64,000 bases of DNA, taken from contig NZ_WVRE01000001.1 of NCBI RefSeq assembly GCF_013111185.1, positions 434,001-498,000 on the forward strand, given 5' to 3'. Made by a program: the position numbers and the translations under genes. The number at the start of each line of letters is the position of its first letter. Position 1 is the stretch's first letter. The notes under the pieces are model-generated. The model was not told the origin of the DNA. It made no database searches and worked only from the letters and a program-made list of their open reading frames with translations. The DNA is from Ruegeria sp. HKCCD7303. Lineage in GTDB: Bacteria > Pseudomonadota > Alphaproteobacteria > Rhodobacterales > Rhodobacteraceae. Below are positions 1-9,823 of this stretch, piece by piece.

Positions 1-1
1 G

Positions 2-838
2 CGTTTGGATGCGATGCTGGCCGAAGGTGTTTCAGTGATTGAGGTCAAGTCCGGTTATGGCCTGGATCGTGACACCGAATTGAACATGCTGCGAGCCGCC
101 CGCGCGCTGCCGGACCATCGCCCCATTCGCGTTGTAACCAGTTTTCTGGGCGCACATGCGGTGCCTGCTGAGTATAAAGACCGACCTGACGCTTATATCG
201 CCGAGGTCTGTATCCCAACCCTACGAAAAGCCCATGACGAGGGCTTGGTGGATTCAGTGGATGCTTTCTGCGAAGGAATTGCTTTCCTCCCGGACCAGCT
301 GGCGCCGTTGTTTGATGCGGCGAAAGACCTTGGCCTGCCGATCAAATGCCATGCCGAGCAACTGTCCAATCTCGGGGGCACAAAACTGGCCGCCTCATAC
401 GGCGCTCTGTCCGCGGACCACATCGAATATTTGGACGAAGAAGGCGTTCGGGCGATGGCCAATGCGGGAACAGTCGGAGTGATCCTGCCCGGCGCCTTCT
501 ATACCCTGCGGGAAACCCAAGCCCCTCCAATTGATTTGCTACGCAAGCACAACGTGCCGATGGCGTTGGCCACTGACTGCAACCCGGGGTCGGCCCCGAT
601 GACATCGCTGCTTTTGACCATGAATATGGGCTGCACCCTGTTTCGCATGACACCGGAAGAGGCTCTGACCGGGGTCACCACCAATGCGGCCCGCGCCCTG
701 GGTCTGTCCGATTGCGGCCAGATCGCCCCCGGACAGCGCGCCGATCTTGCGGTGTGGAACGTCACCCACCCGGCAGAACTAGCCTATCGTGTGGGCTTCA
801 ACCCTCTTCATACTCGCATACTTGGAGGCGCAATTTGA
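2..838 (+). CDS. hutI: Imidazolonepropionase HutI, 5' end missing
   Basis: This is the C-terminal ~279 residues of imidazolonepropionase, the amidohydrolase that opens 4-imidazolone-5-propionate to N-formimino-L-glutamate in histidine breakdown. The reading frame is open to the window edge; a TTG at position 5 is not a credible start because family members are about 400 residues and begin well upstream. Visible family features are HAEQLSN in the middle of the barrel, where metal-site histidines lie, and [10 protein letters not shown] near the C-terminal half. The stop overlaps the start of hutH by four bases, so it is co-transcribed with the rest of the hut operon. Cytoplasmic. Assignment is very secure; the missing N-terminus cannot be judged. 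Confidence 0.95.
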   Translation, partial: RLDAMLAEGVSVIEVKSGYGLDRDTELNMLRAARALPDHRPIRVVTSFLGAHAVPAEYKDRPDAYIAEVCIPTLRKAHDEGLVDSVDAFCEGIAFLPDQLAPLFDAAKDLGLPIKCHAEQLSNLGGTKLAASYGALSADHIEYLDEEGVRAMANAGTVGVILPGAFYTLRETQAPPIDLLRKHNVPMALATDCNPGSAPMTSLLLTMNMGCTLFRMTPEEALTGVTTNAARALGLSDCGQIAPGQRADLAVWNVTHPAELAYRVGFNPLHTRILGGAI

Positions 839-2373
839 CGACCCTGACACTCACCCCCGGTGCAGTCACTTTAGCGCAACTGGAACAGGTCTATCGCGAG
901 GAATGCGCCGTGCGGCTAGACCCTGTATGCCGCGCCGGTATCGAGGCTGCTCATGCGCGTATCGCCGAGGCTGCTGCGGGTGAGACTGCAGTCTACGGCG
1001 TCAATACCGGCTTTGGCAAACTGGCCAGCGTCAAGATTGCCGCCGAGGATACAGCGACGCTGCAACGCAATCTAATTCTGTCCCATTGCTGTGGTGTTGG
1101 CCCGGCCATTCCGCGCACGGTTGCGCGGCTGATGATGGTGCTGAAACTGCTCAGCCTCGGGCGCGGCGCGTCTGGCGTGCGGCTGGAACTGATCGACCTG
1201 TTGGAGGCCATGCTGGACAAAGGTGTGACCCCGCTGATCCCTGCGCAAGGCTCGGTTGGTGCGTCAGGCGATTTGGCGCCGCTGTCGCATATGGCCGCAG
1301 TTATGATGGGCGCGGGTGAGGCCGAATTCGGCGGGACTGTTATGCCCGGTGGTGAGGCGTTGGCGGCGGCGGGTTTAACACCCGTTGAGTTGGGCCCCAA
1401 AGAAGGTCTGGCGCTGATCAACGGCACGCAGTTCTCAACTGCGTTTGCTTTGGCGGGATTGTTCGGCGCGTGGCAAGCGGCGCAGAGCGCGTTGGTCACT
1501 TCGGCACTGACCACCGATGCAATCATGGGATCGACCGCGCCGTTGCAGCCCGAGATCCATACGTTGCGCGGCCATCGCGGCCAGATCGAAGCCGGGTCCA
1601 CGATGCGGGCTATCCTAGCCGGTTCTGTAATCCGCGAAAGCCATCGCGAAGGCGATACACGGGTACAGGACCCCTATTGCATCCGCTGCCAACCGCAGGT
1701 TGTCGGTGCCGCGATGGATGTGCTGAGGCAGGCAGCCAAGACGTTGGAGATTGAGGCAAATGCCGCCACCGACAACCCGCTGGTTTTGCCCGAGGCCGGG
1801 CTGATCGTCTCGGGTGGCAATTTCCACGCGGAACCTGTGGGCTTTGCTGCCGACATGATCGCTCTGGCGCTTGCCGAGATCGGAGCCATTGCACAGCGTC
1901 GAATTGCGCTGATTGTCGATCCAGCGCTCAGCTTTGATCTGCCGCCTTTCCTGACGCCAAATCCCGGCCTGAACTCGGGCTATATGATTGCCGAAGTGAC
2001 AACCGCCGCGTTGATGAGCGAGAACAAACATCTTGCAAACCCCTGCGTGACGGATTCAACACCTACGTCAGCCAACCAAGAAGATCACGTTTCGATGGCG
2101 GCCCATGGCGCGAGGAGATTGGGACAGATGGTCACCAATCTGGAACGTATTCTGGGGGTCGAACTGCTTTGCGCTACGCAAGGGGTCGAGTTCCGCGCGC
2201 CATTGCCTACCAGTGAGACCCTTCAAGCTGTAATGGCCAAGCTAAGAGCTGTGGTCCCTGTATTGGGTGATGATCGATACATGGCGCGCGAGATCGAAGC
2301 AGCATGGACCTTGATCGCCAGTGGCGAGATCGCACATGGCACAGGCATCGCGATGCCGGAGCTTGGCGCATGA
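835..2373 (+). CDS. hutH: Histidine ammonia-lyase HutH
   Basis: Histidine ammonia-lyase (about 512 aa) deaminates L-histidine to trans-urocanate, the first step of the hut pathway. The Ala-Ser-Gly triad that cyclises to the MIO electrophile is visible in GASGDLAP (about residues 142-149), and the YGVNTGFG motif lies near residue 54. I place the start at a TTG at 835, because a GGAGG ribosome-binding site sits at about 825 and the protein aligns from [12 protein letters not shown]; an upstream in-frame extension would run through hutI. The gene overlaps hutI by four bases and is overlapped by hutG at its stop, which indicates translational coupling. Length is normal for the family. Confidence 0.96.
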   Translation: MTTLTLTPGAVTLAQLEQVYREECAVRLDPVCRAGIEAAHARIAEAAAGETAVYGVNTGFGKLASVKIAAEDTATLQRNLILSHCCGVGPAIPRTVARLMMVLKLLSLGRGASGVRLELIDLLEAMLDKGVTPLIPAQGSVGASGDLAPLSHMAAVMMGAGEAEFGGTVMPGGEALAAAGLTPVELGPKEGLALINGTQFSTAFALAGLFGAWQAAQSALVTSALTTDAIMGSTAPLQPEIHTLRGHRGQIEAGSTMRAILAGSVIRESHREGDTRVQDPYCIRCQPQVVGAAMDVLRQAAKTLEIEANAATDNPLVLPEAGLIVSGGNFHAEPVGFAADMIALALAEIGAIAQRRIALIVDPALSFDLPPFLTPNPGLNSGYMIAEVTTAALMSENKHLANPCVTDSTPTSANQEDHVSMAAHGARRLGQMVTNLERILGVELLCATQGVEFRAPLPTSETLQAVMAKLRAVVPVLGDDRYMAREIEAAWTLIASGEIAHGTGIAMPELGA

Positions 2374-3164
2374 CTGGTTCGGTTCAAGTCATACGTGGTG
2401 ACAGCCCTGTTGTTCTGGGCCTGCCGCACACCGGCACCGATGTGCCCGCAACGATCGAGGCCAAGCTGAACGCGCGGGGCAGGGCGTTGGCGGATACGGA
2501 CTGGCATATCCACACGCTTTACGAGGGCCTCCTGCCTGGCGCGACAACTGTGCGGGCAACCTTTCATCGTTATGTGATTGACGCCAATCGCGACCCGTCA
2601 GGCGTGTCGCTTTATCCCGGTCAAAACACAACGACGCTGGTCCCGCTTACGGATTTTGACGGGCAAGACATCTGGGATATTCTGCCAACAGAGAAGGATA
2701 TAGTTGAAAGGCGCGAGGCGTTTCACGCCCCCTATCATGCCGCGCTGCGGGCCGAGCTGGAGCGGGTCAAGGCGATCCATGGAATTGCGGTTTTGTATGA
2801 TTGCCATTCAATCCGCGGCCACATCCCCTTTCTTTTCGACGGCATTCTGCCTGACCTGAACATTGGAACAAACAATGGCGTGACGTGCGCGCCCGCTATC
2901 GAAGCCATCTCACATGAGTTCGCGTCATCCTCACCGTACAGCACCATTTTGAACGGCCGATTCAAGGGCGGATGGACGACCCGGCATTATGGCAACCCTG
3001 CCGAGGGCATCCACGCCATACAGATGGAACTGGCGCAGTCCACCTACCTGAGCGCTGAAACTGCGCCTTGGACCTACGACACTGAAAAGGCCAACCGCCT
3101 GCGCCGCTGGCTAAAAGACATACTGGACGCCATCCAGGACACTGCATTGGAGATTGCCGCATGA
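2370..3164 (+). CDS. hutG: N-formylglutamate deformylase HutG
   Basis: N-formylglutamate amidohydrolase (264 aa) releases formate and glutamate from N-formylglutamate. Its presence implies the five-step hut pathway, in which a formiminoglutamate deiminase (HutF) makes N-formylglutamate; hutF is not in the window and would be expected upstream. Supporting motifs are the [11 protein letters not shown] start region, YDCHSIRG in the middle (metal/zinc-carboxypeptidase-like fold) and [16 protein letters not shown] near the C-terminus. The start at 2370 (ATGA overlap with the hutH stop) is chosen over an upstream in-frame ATG inside hutH. The stop overlaps the hutU start by four bases. Confidence 0.93.
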   Translation: MTGSVQVIRGDSPVVLGLPHTGTDVPATIEAKLNARGRALADTDWHIHTLYEGLLPGATTVRATFHRYVIDANRDPSGVSLYPGQNTTTLVPLTDFDGQDIWDILPTEKDIVERREAFHAPYHAALRAELERVKAIHGIAVLYDCHSIRGHIPFLFDGILPDLNIGTNNGVTCAPAIEAISHEFASSSPYSTILNGRFKGGWTTRHYGNPAEGIHAIQMELAQSTYLSAETAPWTYDTEKANRLRRWLKDILDAIQDTALEIAA

Positions 3165-4843
3165 CCGATCCTCGCAAGAACACCCGTGATGTTTACCCGC
3201 CCACCGGGCCAGAGCTAAACGCCAAAAGCTGGATGACCGAGGCACCAATGCGGATGTTGATGAACAACCTGCACCCGGATGTCGCGGAAAACCCGCACGA
3301 GTTGGTTGTTTATGGCGGTATAGGGCGCGCGGCGCGGACGTGGAACGACTTCGACACGATCGTCGCCAGCCTCAAGGATCTGGAAGAGGATGAAACGCTG
3401 GTCGTCCAGTCCGGAAAGCCGGTGGCCATTGTGCGGACCCATTCGGATGCGCCCCGTGTACTGATCGCGAATTCGAATCTGGTACCCCATTGGGCCAATT
3501 GGGATCACTTCAACGAGCTCGATAAAAAGGGTCTGATGATGTACGGCCAGATGACCGCTGGCTCGTGGATTTATATCGGTACGCAGGGCATCGTTCAGGG
3601 TACCTATGAGACCTTTGCCGAAGCCGGACGTCAGCACTATGGCGGCGACCTGACCGGCAAGTGGATCCTGACCGGCGGATTGGGTGGAATGGGCGGCGCG
3701 CAGCCTCTGGCGGCTGTCTTTGCTGGGGCCTGTTGTTTGGCTGTCGAGTGCAACCCCGACAGTATCGATTTTCGCCTGCGCACCAAATATCTGGATGAAA
3801 AGGCCGAAACGCTGGACGAGGCGCTAGAGATGATCGACCGCTGGACCAAGGCGGGCGAAGCAAAATCAGTGGGCCTTTTGGGCAATGCCGCTGAAATCTT
3901 TCCCGAGATTTACCGACGGATGCAGGCCGGTGGCATGCGACCCGACATTGTCACCGACCAAACCTCGGCCCATGATCCGGTCAACGGGTATCTGCCGCTG
4001 GGCTGGAACATGGCACAGTGGCGGGACAAGCGCGAAAGCGATCCCAAAGCGGTCGAAAAAGCGGCGCGCGCATCGATGAAACAGCACGTGGCCGCCATGG
4101 TCGATTTTTGGAATGCGGGCGTTCCGACGCTGGATTACGGCAACAACATCCGTCAGGTGGCCCAGGATGAGGGACTGGAAAATGCCTTTGCCTTCCCCGG
4201 CTTCGTGCCCGCCTATATCCGCCCGCTCTTCTGCCGGGGTATCGGCCCGTTCCGTTGGTGCGCGCTTTCGGGCGACCCCGATGACATCTACAAGACAGAC
4301 GCCAAGATGAAGGAGCTGTTCCCCGAGAACACCCATCTGCACAACTGGCTCGACATGGCGCAGGAGCGGATCGCGTTTCAGGGCCTGCCCGCACGCATTT
4401 GCTGGATCGGGTTGGGCGACCGGCATCGGGCCGGGTTGGCGTTCAACGAAATGGTCCGCAATGGCGAGCTGAAGGCACCCGTTGTCATTGGTCGAGATCA
4501 TCTGGACAGTGGTTCGGTAGCCTCGCCAAACCGCGAGACCGAGGCGATGAAAGACGGTTCGGATGCAGTCAGCGATTGGCCACTGCTGAACGCGCTTGTG
4601 AATACGGCATCGGGTGCGACATGGGTCTCTCTGCATCACGGCGGGGGTGTTGGCATGGGGTTTAGCCAGCACGCAGGTGTCGTTATTTGCGCAGACGGCA
4701 CGGACGAAGCGGCCAACCGGCTTGAGCGGGTTCTCTGGAATGATCCAGCCTCGGGCGTGTGGCGTCATGCAGATGCCGGATATGAGGAGGCCAAAGCATG
4801 TGCGCGTGAGCACGGGCTGCGTTTGCCGGGCATTTTGGGCTGA
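3161..4843 (+). CDS. hutU: Urocanate hydratase HutU
   Basis: Urocanase (560 aa) hydrates urocanate to 4-imidazolone-5-propionate using a tightly bound NAD+. The glycine-rich [11 protein letters not shown] loop for NAD is at about residues 170-180, and the C-terminal domain shows the family signature [17 protein letters not shown]. Length is standard. The ATG overlaps the hutG stop, so hutI-H-G-U form one translationally coupled unit; urocanase is the last gene before a gap of about 350 bases. In many bacteria HutC controls such operons with urocanate as inducer; no hutC gene is present in the window. Confidence 0.97.
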   Translation: MTDPRKNTRDVYPPTGPELNAKSWMTEAPMRMLMNNLHPDVAENPHELVVYGGIGRAARTWNDFDTIVASLKDLEEDETLVVQSGKPVAIVRTHSDAPRVLIANSNLVPHWANWDHFNELDKKGLMMYGQMTAGSWIYIGTQGIVQGTYETFAEAGRQHYGGDLTGKWILTGGLGGMGGAQPLAAVFAGACCLAVECNPDSIDFRLRTKYLDEKAETLDEALEMIDRWTKAGEAKSVGLLGNAAEIFPEIYRRMQAGGMRPDIVTDQTSAHDPVNGYLPLGWNMAQWRDKRESDPKAVEKAARASMKQHVAAMVDFWNAGVPTLDYGNNIRQVAQDEGLENAFAFPGFVPAYIRPLFCRGIGPFRWCALSGDPDDIYKTDAKMKELFPENTHLHNWLDMAQERIAFQGLPARICWIGLGDRHRAGLAFNEMVRNGELKAPVVIGRDHLDSGSVASPNRETEAMKDGSDAVSDWPLLNALVNTASGATWVSLHHGGGVGMGFSQHAGVVICADGTDEAANRLERVLWNDPASGVWRHADAGYEEAKACAREHGLRLPGILG

Positions 4844-5142
4844 CTTGTCCTTTCTGTCGTTGATTGTGCTGGTGGCCAGCGCCGATGGCTTTGGTTTTGA
4901 GCAGGGACTCTTTTGGTCAGGACCAGGCCGATCAGCAAATCGTAAGGTTAACGCCATTCCACCAAAGCAGCTTGTCCGTTGCGCGATGTAACACATGTGC
5001 GTTCAGGTCTTTCGGAAGGCTAGATGTCCGCCCAATGACCACGCTGGCCGAAGAGATGGAAGACACTACTGCCAGCATGGACCTCGCGGCATTTCCGCTT
5101 GATTTGGGTTCGTTTGCGCCAACACGGTTGCGCAATTCAGTT

Positions 5143-5152
5143 TTATCGATAA
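5143..5152. promoter_or_regulatory. BioR operator 1
   Basis: TTATCGATAA is a perfect match to the published alphaproteobacterial BioR consensus TTATMKATAA. It lies 44 bases before the bioB ATG, in the position expected for a repressor site overlapping the promoter. BioR is a GntR-family regulator that represses biotin synthesis genes when biotin is plentiful; its gene is not in the window. Confidence 0.85.
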
Positions 5153-5184
5153 TAAATCTGCGGCAACGCAAGCTGCAGGAAGTT

Positions 5185-5194
5185 TTATAGATAA
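5185..5194. promoter_or_regulatory. BioR operator 2, between SD and bioB start
   Basis: TTATAGATAA is a second perfect match to TTATMKATAA. Its last base is one base before the bioB ATG, so the box sits between the AGGAAG ribosome-binding site and the start codon. Centre-to-centre distance to the first box is 42 bases, close to four helical turns, which would allow two dimers on one DNA face. Confidence 0.85.
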
Positions 5195-5195
5195 A

Positions 5196-6176
5196 ATGAT
5201 CATCCCTCATTCCGGCTGGACCCGAAAGTCTGCGCAAGCTGTTCATGATCTTCCGTTGATGGATCTTCTGTTTCGGGCGCAAACCGTGCACCGCGAGAAC
5301 TTTGATCCCAACAAGGTCCAGACGTCAAAACTCCTGTCGATCAAGACCGGTGGGTGCGCCGAGGACTGCGCCTATTGCTCGCAATCGGCCCGCAACGGAT
5401 CAACCCTTCCGGCGTCCAAGCTGATCGAGGTTCAGCGCGTTCTGGCCGAAGCCAAGAAAGCCAAGGATGGTGGCGCAACTCGGTTCTGTATGGGTGCTGC
5501 GTGGCGCGAACCCAAACCGCGTGACATGCCTGCCCTAGTTGCGATGGTCGAAGGCGTGAAAGCGATGGGTATGGAAACCTGTATGACACTGGGCATGCTG
5601 GATGACACTCAGGTCGTCCAGCTACGCGACGCCGGGTTGGATTACTACAACCATAACATCGACACCTCTGAGCGCTATTACTCCGAAGTGATCACCACCC
5701 GCACTTTCTCGGACCGGATCGATACGATGAACCGGGTGCAGGAAGCCGGTATCAAGGTCTGCTCGGGCGGTATACTGGGTATGGGCGAACATACCGGCGA
5801 CCGTATCGACATGTTGCTGACCCTGGCCAACATGACCCCTCCGCCGGATTCGGTTCCAATCAACATGTTGATGCCGCAGGCTGACACGCCGTTGGCCGAT
5901 GCAGAGCCGATCGATCCCATCGACTTTGTGCGGATCATCGCAACCGCCCGTATTCTGATGCCCAAATCTTATGTTCGCCTGTCTGCCGGACGCAGCGATA
6001 TGAGCGACGAGATGCAGGCGATGTGCTTCTTCGCCGGTGCCAACTCGATCTTTGTGGGCGAAACGCTCTTGACTGCGGAAAACCCCGAGGAAGACACCGA
6101 CTCGATCCTGTTTGCGAAACTTGGCATTCAGGCTGAAACGGCGGAAGACCACAAGCGCACGGAAGCTGCCGAATGA
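5196..6176 (+). CDS. bioB: Biotin synthase BioB
   Basis: Biotin synthase (326 aa) is a radical SAM enzyme that inserts sulfur into dethiobiotin, the last step of biotin synthesis. The radical-SAM cysteine motif CxxxCxxC is at Cys54, Cys58 and Cys61 ([10 protein letters not shown]), followed by SQSARNGS. The C-terminal half carries the family's [15 protein letters not shown] segment, including the arginine thought to bind the [2Fe-2S] cluster. The ATG at 5196 gives the normal N-terminus ([20 protein letters not shown]). It is the first gene of a six-gene operon and overlaps bioF by four bases. Regulation by BioR is indicated by two operators just upstream. Confidence 0.97.
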   Translation: MIIPHSGWTRKSAQAVHDLPLMDLLFRAQTVHRENFDPNKVQTSKLLSIKTGGCAEDCAYCSQSARNGSTLPASKLIEVQRVLAEAKKAKDGGATRFCMGAAWREPKPRDMPALVAMVEGVKAMGMETCMTLGMLDDTQVVQLRDAGLDYYNHNIDTSERYYSEVITTRTFSDRIDTMNRVQEAGIKVCSGGILGMGEHTGDRIDMLLTLANMTPPPDSVPINMLMPQADTPLADAEPIDPIDFVRIIATARILMPKSYVRLSAGRSDMSDEMQAMCFFAGANSIFVGETLLTAENPEEDTDSILFAKLGIQAETAEDHKRTEAAE

Positions 6177-7306
6177 AAGCAGTCGATCGACTGGAATCCA
6201 TGCTTGATGCGCTTGAAGCCCGGCACCGCCGCCGGGCTTTGATCCCTGCGCAGGGTTTGGATTTTGCGTCGAACGATTATCTGGGTTTGGCGGGGTCAAA
6301 ACTGTTGCAAGATGCCGCAAAGGCTGCCTTGGCGCGCGGTGTGCCGGTTGGCTCTGGTGGCTCGCGCCTGCTACGGGGTAATCACCCCGAACACGAGGCG
6401 CTTGAACAGGAAGCTGCCGCATTCTTTGGATCTGAAGCCGCGCTTTTCATGGGCGGAGGGTTTCAGGCCAATCAAGCAATCTTTTCCACCCTGCCAGCAG
6501 CCGGAGATCTGGTGCTTTATGACGCACTGGTCCATGCCAGTGCCCATGAAGGGATGCGTGCGAGCCGCGCGGATCTGCGTGCCTTTCGCCACAATGACGT
6601 AGAAGATGCACGCAAGGTTCTGGCCGAGTGGCAGTCGACGGGTGGATCGGGCCACATCTGGATCGCAGTGGAAAGCGTGTATTCCATGGAAGGCGATCTT
6701 GCACCGCTGGAGGATCTTGCCTCCTTGGCGCGCGAGGCCGATGCCGTACTGATCGTGGATGAAGCACACGCCACTGGCGTTTTTGGCCTGAACGGCAAAG
6801 GTCTGGCGCATGGTCTGAGCGCGGAGGTTCTGACACTCCATACCTGCGGCAAGGGTCTGGGCGTTTCGGGCGGTCTGATATGTGGTCCGCGTGTAATGAT
6901 TGATACGCTGATCAATCGCGCGCGGCCCTTTATCTTTGCAACCGCGCCTTCGCCTTTGAACGCTGCCTTGGTACGGGCAACTTTGCGGGAATTGGCGACC
7001 AACGCTCAATTGGTCGCTGCTGCACATGACCGTCTGCGTCATGCCCATCACGTGGCCCGGCAAACAGGACTGCCGGATTCGGCCCTGACCAGCCAGATCA
7101 TCCCGGTTATTTTGGGTGACGAGGCCAGAACGATGGCGACGGCCTCTGCCTTGCAGCAACAGGGCTTTGACATCCGGGGTATTCGCCCCCCCACCGTTCC
7201 CAAGGGAACGTCCAGACTGCGTGTGTCGATCACCGGAAATGTGACCCACGAGGATATCTCGGCGCTGTTTGCCACCATCGCCAGCCATCAATCGGAGGCC
7301 GCATGA
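6173..7306 (+). CDS. bioF: 8-amino-7-oxononanoate synthase BioF
   Basis: BioF (377 aa) is a PLP-dependent alpha-oxoamine synthase that joins a pimeloyl thioester and L-alanine to give 8-amino-7-oxononanoate. The N-terminal FASNDYLGL signature, the [11 protein letters not shown] segment (PLP aspartate and histidine) and the [12 protein letters not shown] segment with the Schiff-base lysine are all visible in order. Length is normal. Start and stop overlap bioB and bioD by four bases each. Confidence 0.95.
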   Translation: MKAVDRLESMLDALEARHRRRALIPAQGLDFASNDYLGLAGSKLLQDAAKAALARGVPVGSGGSRLLRGNHPEHEALEQEAAAFFGSEAALFMGGGFQANQAIFSTLPAAGDLVLYDALVHASAHEGMRASRADLRAFRHNDVEDARKVLAEWQSTGGSGHIWIAVESVYSMEGDLAPLEDLASLAREADAVLIVDEAHATGVFGLNGKGLAHGLSAEVLTLHTCGKGLGVSGGLICGPRVMIDTLINRARPFIFATAPSPLNAALVRATLRELATNAQLVAAAHDRLRHAHHVARQTGLPDSALTSQIIPVILGDEARTMATASALQQQGFDIRGIRPPTVPKGTSRLRVSITGNVTHEDISALFATIASHQSEAA

Positions 7307-7923
7307 GCGCGTTGATTGTCGTCGGAACCGACACGGGCGTCGGAAAAACCGTTTTTTCCGCTGGTCTGACCGCAGCGTTGAATGCAGGGTATTGGAAACC
7401 CGTTCAGTCGGGTTTGGAAGATGCGACGGACACAGAAACCGTCCGATTGTTGTCCGGTGCGGAAGTTTTGCCTGAGGCGTATCGCCTGAACCTGCCGGCC
7501 TCACCCCATCTGTCTGCCGAAGACATGGGTGTTGAGATTGATCTGTCGCGCCTTGCTGTGCCGCAGGTTGACGGGCCGCTGGTCGTTGAGGGGGCAGGGG
7601 GCCTGATGGTGCCGCTGAACCGCCAGTCCTATTACCTGGACCTGATTGCCCAGTGGCAGGCCCCGGTTGTGCTGGTCGCACGCACGGCGCTGGGAACGAT
7701 CAACCACACCACATTGTCTCTGATGGCCTTGCGTGGCGCTGGATGTGAGGTTGTGGGTGTTGCCTTTGTCGGTGAGGCTGAGCCGGATGTTGAACAAACC
7801 ATCGTAGAGATGAGCAATGTCCGTCACCTTGGGCGCCTTCCGGTTCTAAGCGAACTGACACAGCAAACCCTGAAAGATGCCTTCTCAGAAATTGACGTTG
7901 TCACCATTCGGAGGTTCTTGTGA
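7303..7923 (+). CDS. bioD: Dethiobiotin synthetase BioD
   Basis: BioD (206 aa) carboxylates 7,8-diaminononanoate and closes the ureido ring using ATP. The P-loop is GTDTGVGKT near residue 8, and the second nucleotide-binding segment VVEGAGGLMVPLN is near residue 88. It is slightly shorter than the E. coli enzyme (about 225 aa) but has no obvious missing motif. The start overlaps the bioF stop and the stop overlaps bioA. Confidence 0.94.
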   Translation: MSALIVVGTDTGVGKTVFSAGLTAALNAGYWKPVQSGLEDATDTETVRLLSGAEVLPEAYRLNLPASPHLSAEDMGVEIDLSRLAVPQVDGPLVVEGAGGLMVPLNRQSYYLDLIAQWQAPVVLVARTALGTINHTTLSLMALRGAGCEVVGVAFVGEAEPDVEQTIVEMSNVRHLGRLPVLSELTQQTLKDAFSEIDVVTIRRFL

Positions 7924-9206
7924 CCCCGCTTGAGTTTGACGCCCGCCACCTGTGGCACCCCTATACCAACGTCGCCAATCCCGGCGCGATGCACCTGATC
8001 GACCGGGCCGAGGGCGTTTATCTGTACCGGGAAGACGGCGTGAAGATGATCGACGCCATGTCCTCGTGGTGGTGTGCGATCCACGGTCACAAACACCCTG
8101 AGATCACATCTGCGATGCAGAACCAATTGGAGAAGATGCCCCATGTGATGTTCGGGGGGCTGACGCATCATCCAGCCATTGATCTGGGGCGCAGGATGAT
8201 CGACATGCTGCCCGAAGGGCTGGATCGCATTTTCTACTGTGACAGCGGTTCGGTTTCGGTCGAAGTGTCGATGAAGATGGCTGTGCAGTACCAAATGGCA
8301 CATGGCCGCAGCGGCAAGTTCGAGTTCGCTACTATTCGGGGCGGTTATCACGGCGACACCTGGAAGGCGATGAGCGTCTGCGACCCGGTCACCGGTATGC
8401 ACGGGTTGTTCCGCGGAGCCTTGTCGATCCAGCACTTCCTGCCGCGCCCGCACGTGCGGTTGGGTGACGAATGGCCCGCAGATTCGGTACAGAACGGGCT
8501 GGAGCCGCTGGAGCGCTTGCTTGCCGAAAAAGGCGACCAACTGGCCGCCCTGATCCTTGAGCCTGTGGTTCAGGGCACCGGAGGTATGTATTTCTATAAC
8601 CCACAATGGCTGCGCGCGGCACGTGCCTTGTGCGATGCCCACAATGTGCTGATCATCTTTGATGAGATTGCAACTGGCTTTGGCCGCACCGGTAAGCTGT
8701 TCGCCATCGATCACGCTGACGTCAAACCTGATATTTTGTGCTTGGGCAAAGCGCTGACCGGTGGACATATCTCATTCGCGGCAACGGTTACCAGCGAACA
8801 GGTGGCTTATGGCATCGGCAACAGTGAGGCAGGCGTGTTCATGCACGGCCCGACTTATATGGCCAACCCTCTGGCCTGTGTCGCGGGATCGACAAGCCTT
8901 CGTCTGCTGGCCGAGGGGAACTGGGAACGGCAGGTTTCTGATATTGAGGCCCAGATGCGTACCGAACTGGAGCCAGCTCGCGTTTTGCCTGGCGTAGCGG
9001 ATGTCAGAGTCCTTGGTGCCATCGGCGTTATCGAAATGAAGGATACGGTTGATCCTTCTGTCGCCCACCGGCTGGCCCCAAAGACCGGAGTGTGGCTACG
9101 CCCCTTTGCGCGCAACATCTATTGCATGCCCCCTTACGTAATCTCTCCTGACGAGCTCAGCCAGGTCACGAGTGCAATGGTCGCGCTGGCCGGGGGGCAG
9201 GGATGA
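7920..9206 (+). CDS. bioA: Adenosylmethionine-8-amino-7-oxononanoate aminotransferase BioA
   Basis: BioA (428 aa) is a class-III PLP aminotransferase that uses S-adenosylmethionine as amino donor to make 7,8-diaminononanoate. The LWHPYT N-terminus is diagnostic of BioA. SSWWCAIHGH, FCDSGSVSVEVSMKM, IIFDEIATGFGRTG and CLGKALTGG (with the PLP lysine) follow in order. Start and stop overlap bioD and bioG by four bases. The GTG/TTG-free ATG or GTG choice at 7920 (GTGACCCC) is set by the overlap and the preceding GGAGG. Confidence 0.95.
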   Translation: MTPLEFDARHLWHPYTNVANPGAMHLIDRAEGVYLYREDGVKMIDAMSSWWCAIHGHKHPEITSAMQNQLEKMPHVMFGGLTHHPAIDLGRRMIDMLPEGLDRIFYCDSGSVSVEVSMKMAVQYQMAHGRSGKFEFATIRGGYHGDTWKAMSVCDPVTGMHGLFRGALSIQHFLPRPHVRLGDEWPADSVQNGLEPLERLLAEKGDQLAALILEPVVQGTGGMYFYNPQWLRAARALCDAHNVLIIFDEIATGFGRTGKLFAIDHADVKPDILCLGKALTGGHISFAATVTSEQVAYGIGNSEAGVFMHGPTYMANPLACVAGSTSLRLLAEGNWERQVSDIEAQMRTELEPARVLPGVADVRVLGAIGVIEMKDTVDPSVAHRLAPKTGVWLRPFARNIYCMPPYVISPDELSQVTSAMVALAGGQG

Positions 9207-9823
9207 AACACAGGTGGCTGGAGCAATCAGGCGACGGCATTCTGATCCTTGTGTTCGGGGGTTGGGCGCTTGGTGCTGCACCGTTCCTGGGTCTATCCGG
9301 TGGCGCGTCTGTTCTGTTGGTTGATGACTACACCCAGCTTGATGACCCCTTGCCTGATTTGACAGGGTTTGACCGTGTCGACATGCTCGCGTTTTCCTTT
9401 GGCGTGGCATCTGCCGCGCATTGGCTGGCTAATACTCAGTTTCGCCCCGACCGGCTTGTTGCCGTCAGTGGCACCCTGCATCCGACCTGTCCGGACCGTG
9501 GGATTGCGCCCGAAATGATACGGGCGACGGCGGATCAGCTGACGACCTCCAGTTTTTCCAAGTTTTGCCGCCGCGCGGGGTTGTCTGTTGAGGCACCAGA
9601 GCTTGACCTCGCAGCAGCGCAACAAGAGCTTCACGCAGTGATCCGTCGCGGATCGGCCCTGAATCCCGGGTTTGACCTGGTGTGGATACCCGATCGGGAC
9701 CGTATCATTCCAACGAAGGCGCAAGAGGCTGCCTGGGCGGAGACCTCAGCTTCGGTCAAACGTGTTGCAGGGTCACATGTACCCTTCGGGTCAGGCCAAA
9801 ATTGGGCGGAGTGGCTGTCATGA
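9203..9823 (+). CDS. bioG: Pimeloyl-ACP methyl ester esterase, BioG type (DUF452)
   Basis: This 206-aa protein looks like the DUF452/BioG alpha/beta-hydrolase family. In early biotin synthesis BioG hydrolyses the methyl ester of pimeloyl-ACP made through BioC, playing the same role as E. coli BioH. The N-terminal LILVFGGWALG segment and the nucleophile elbow around Ser65 (AFSFGVAS) are visible; a WIPDRDRIIP segment and SHVPF near the C-terminus supply the candidate acid and histidine. The gene is flanked by four-base overlaps with bioA and bioC, which supports the assignment strongly. It shows no signal peptide. Confidence 0.88.
   Translation: MKHRWLEQSGDGILILVFGGWALGAAPFLGLSGGASVLLVDDYTQLDDPLPDLTGFDRVDMLAFSFGVASAAHWLANTQFRPDRLVAVSGTLHPTCPDRGIAPEMIRATADQLTTSSFSKFCRRAGLSVEAPELDLAAAQQELHAVIRRGSALNPGFDLVWIPDRDRIIPTKAQEAAWAETSASVKRVAGSHVPFGSGQNWAEWLS

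Larger units (their letters stand above)
4844..5195. other. Intergenic region between hut and bio operons
   Basis: This 352-base gap holds the bio promoter region. Its last 55 bases contain two BioR-type palindromes and an AGGAAG Shine-Dalgarno (5177-5182) for bioB. The first ~290 bases contain open frames on both strands (a plus-strand frame of about 108 codons and an overlapping minus-strand frame), but neither translation resembles a protein family I know, neither has a good ribosome-binding site, and both run into the bio control region. I see no hairpin with a U-tract after hutU. I treat it as non-coding or as eroded sequence. Confidence 0.6.

Noticed and set aside
3866..4996. Long minus-strand open frame (about 376 codons) opposite hutU
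   Set aside because: It is antisense to a complete, well-conserved urocanase; its translation has no recognisable family and such frames are common opposite high-GC genes.
4864..5190. Plus-strand frame of about 108 codons between hutU and bioB
   Set aside because: No Shine-Dalgarno, no family resemblance, and it runs through the BioR operators.
6371..7681. Long minus-strand open frame opposite bioF and bioD
   Set aside because: It lies wholly over two confirmed biotin genes, and its translation is low-complexity and unlike any known protein.
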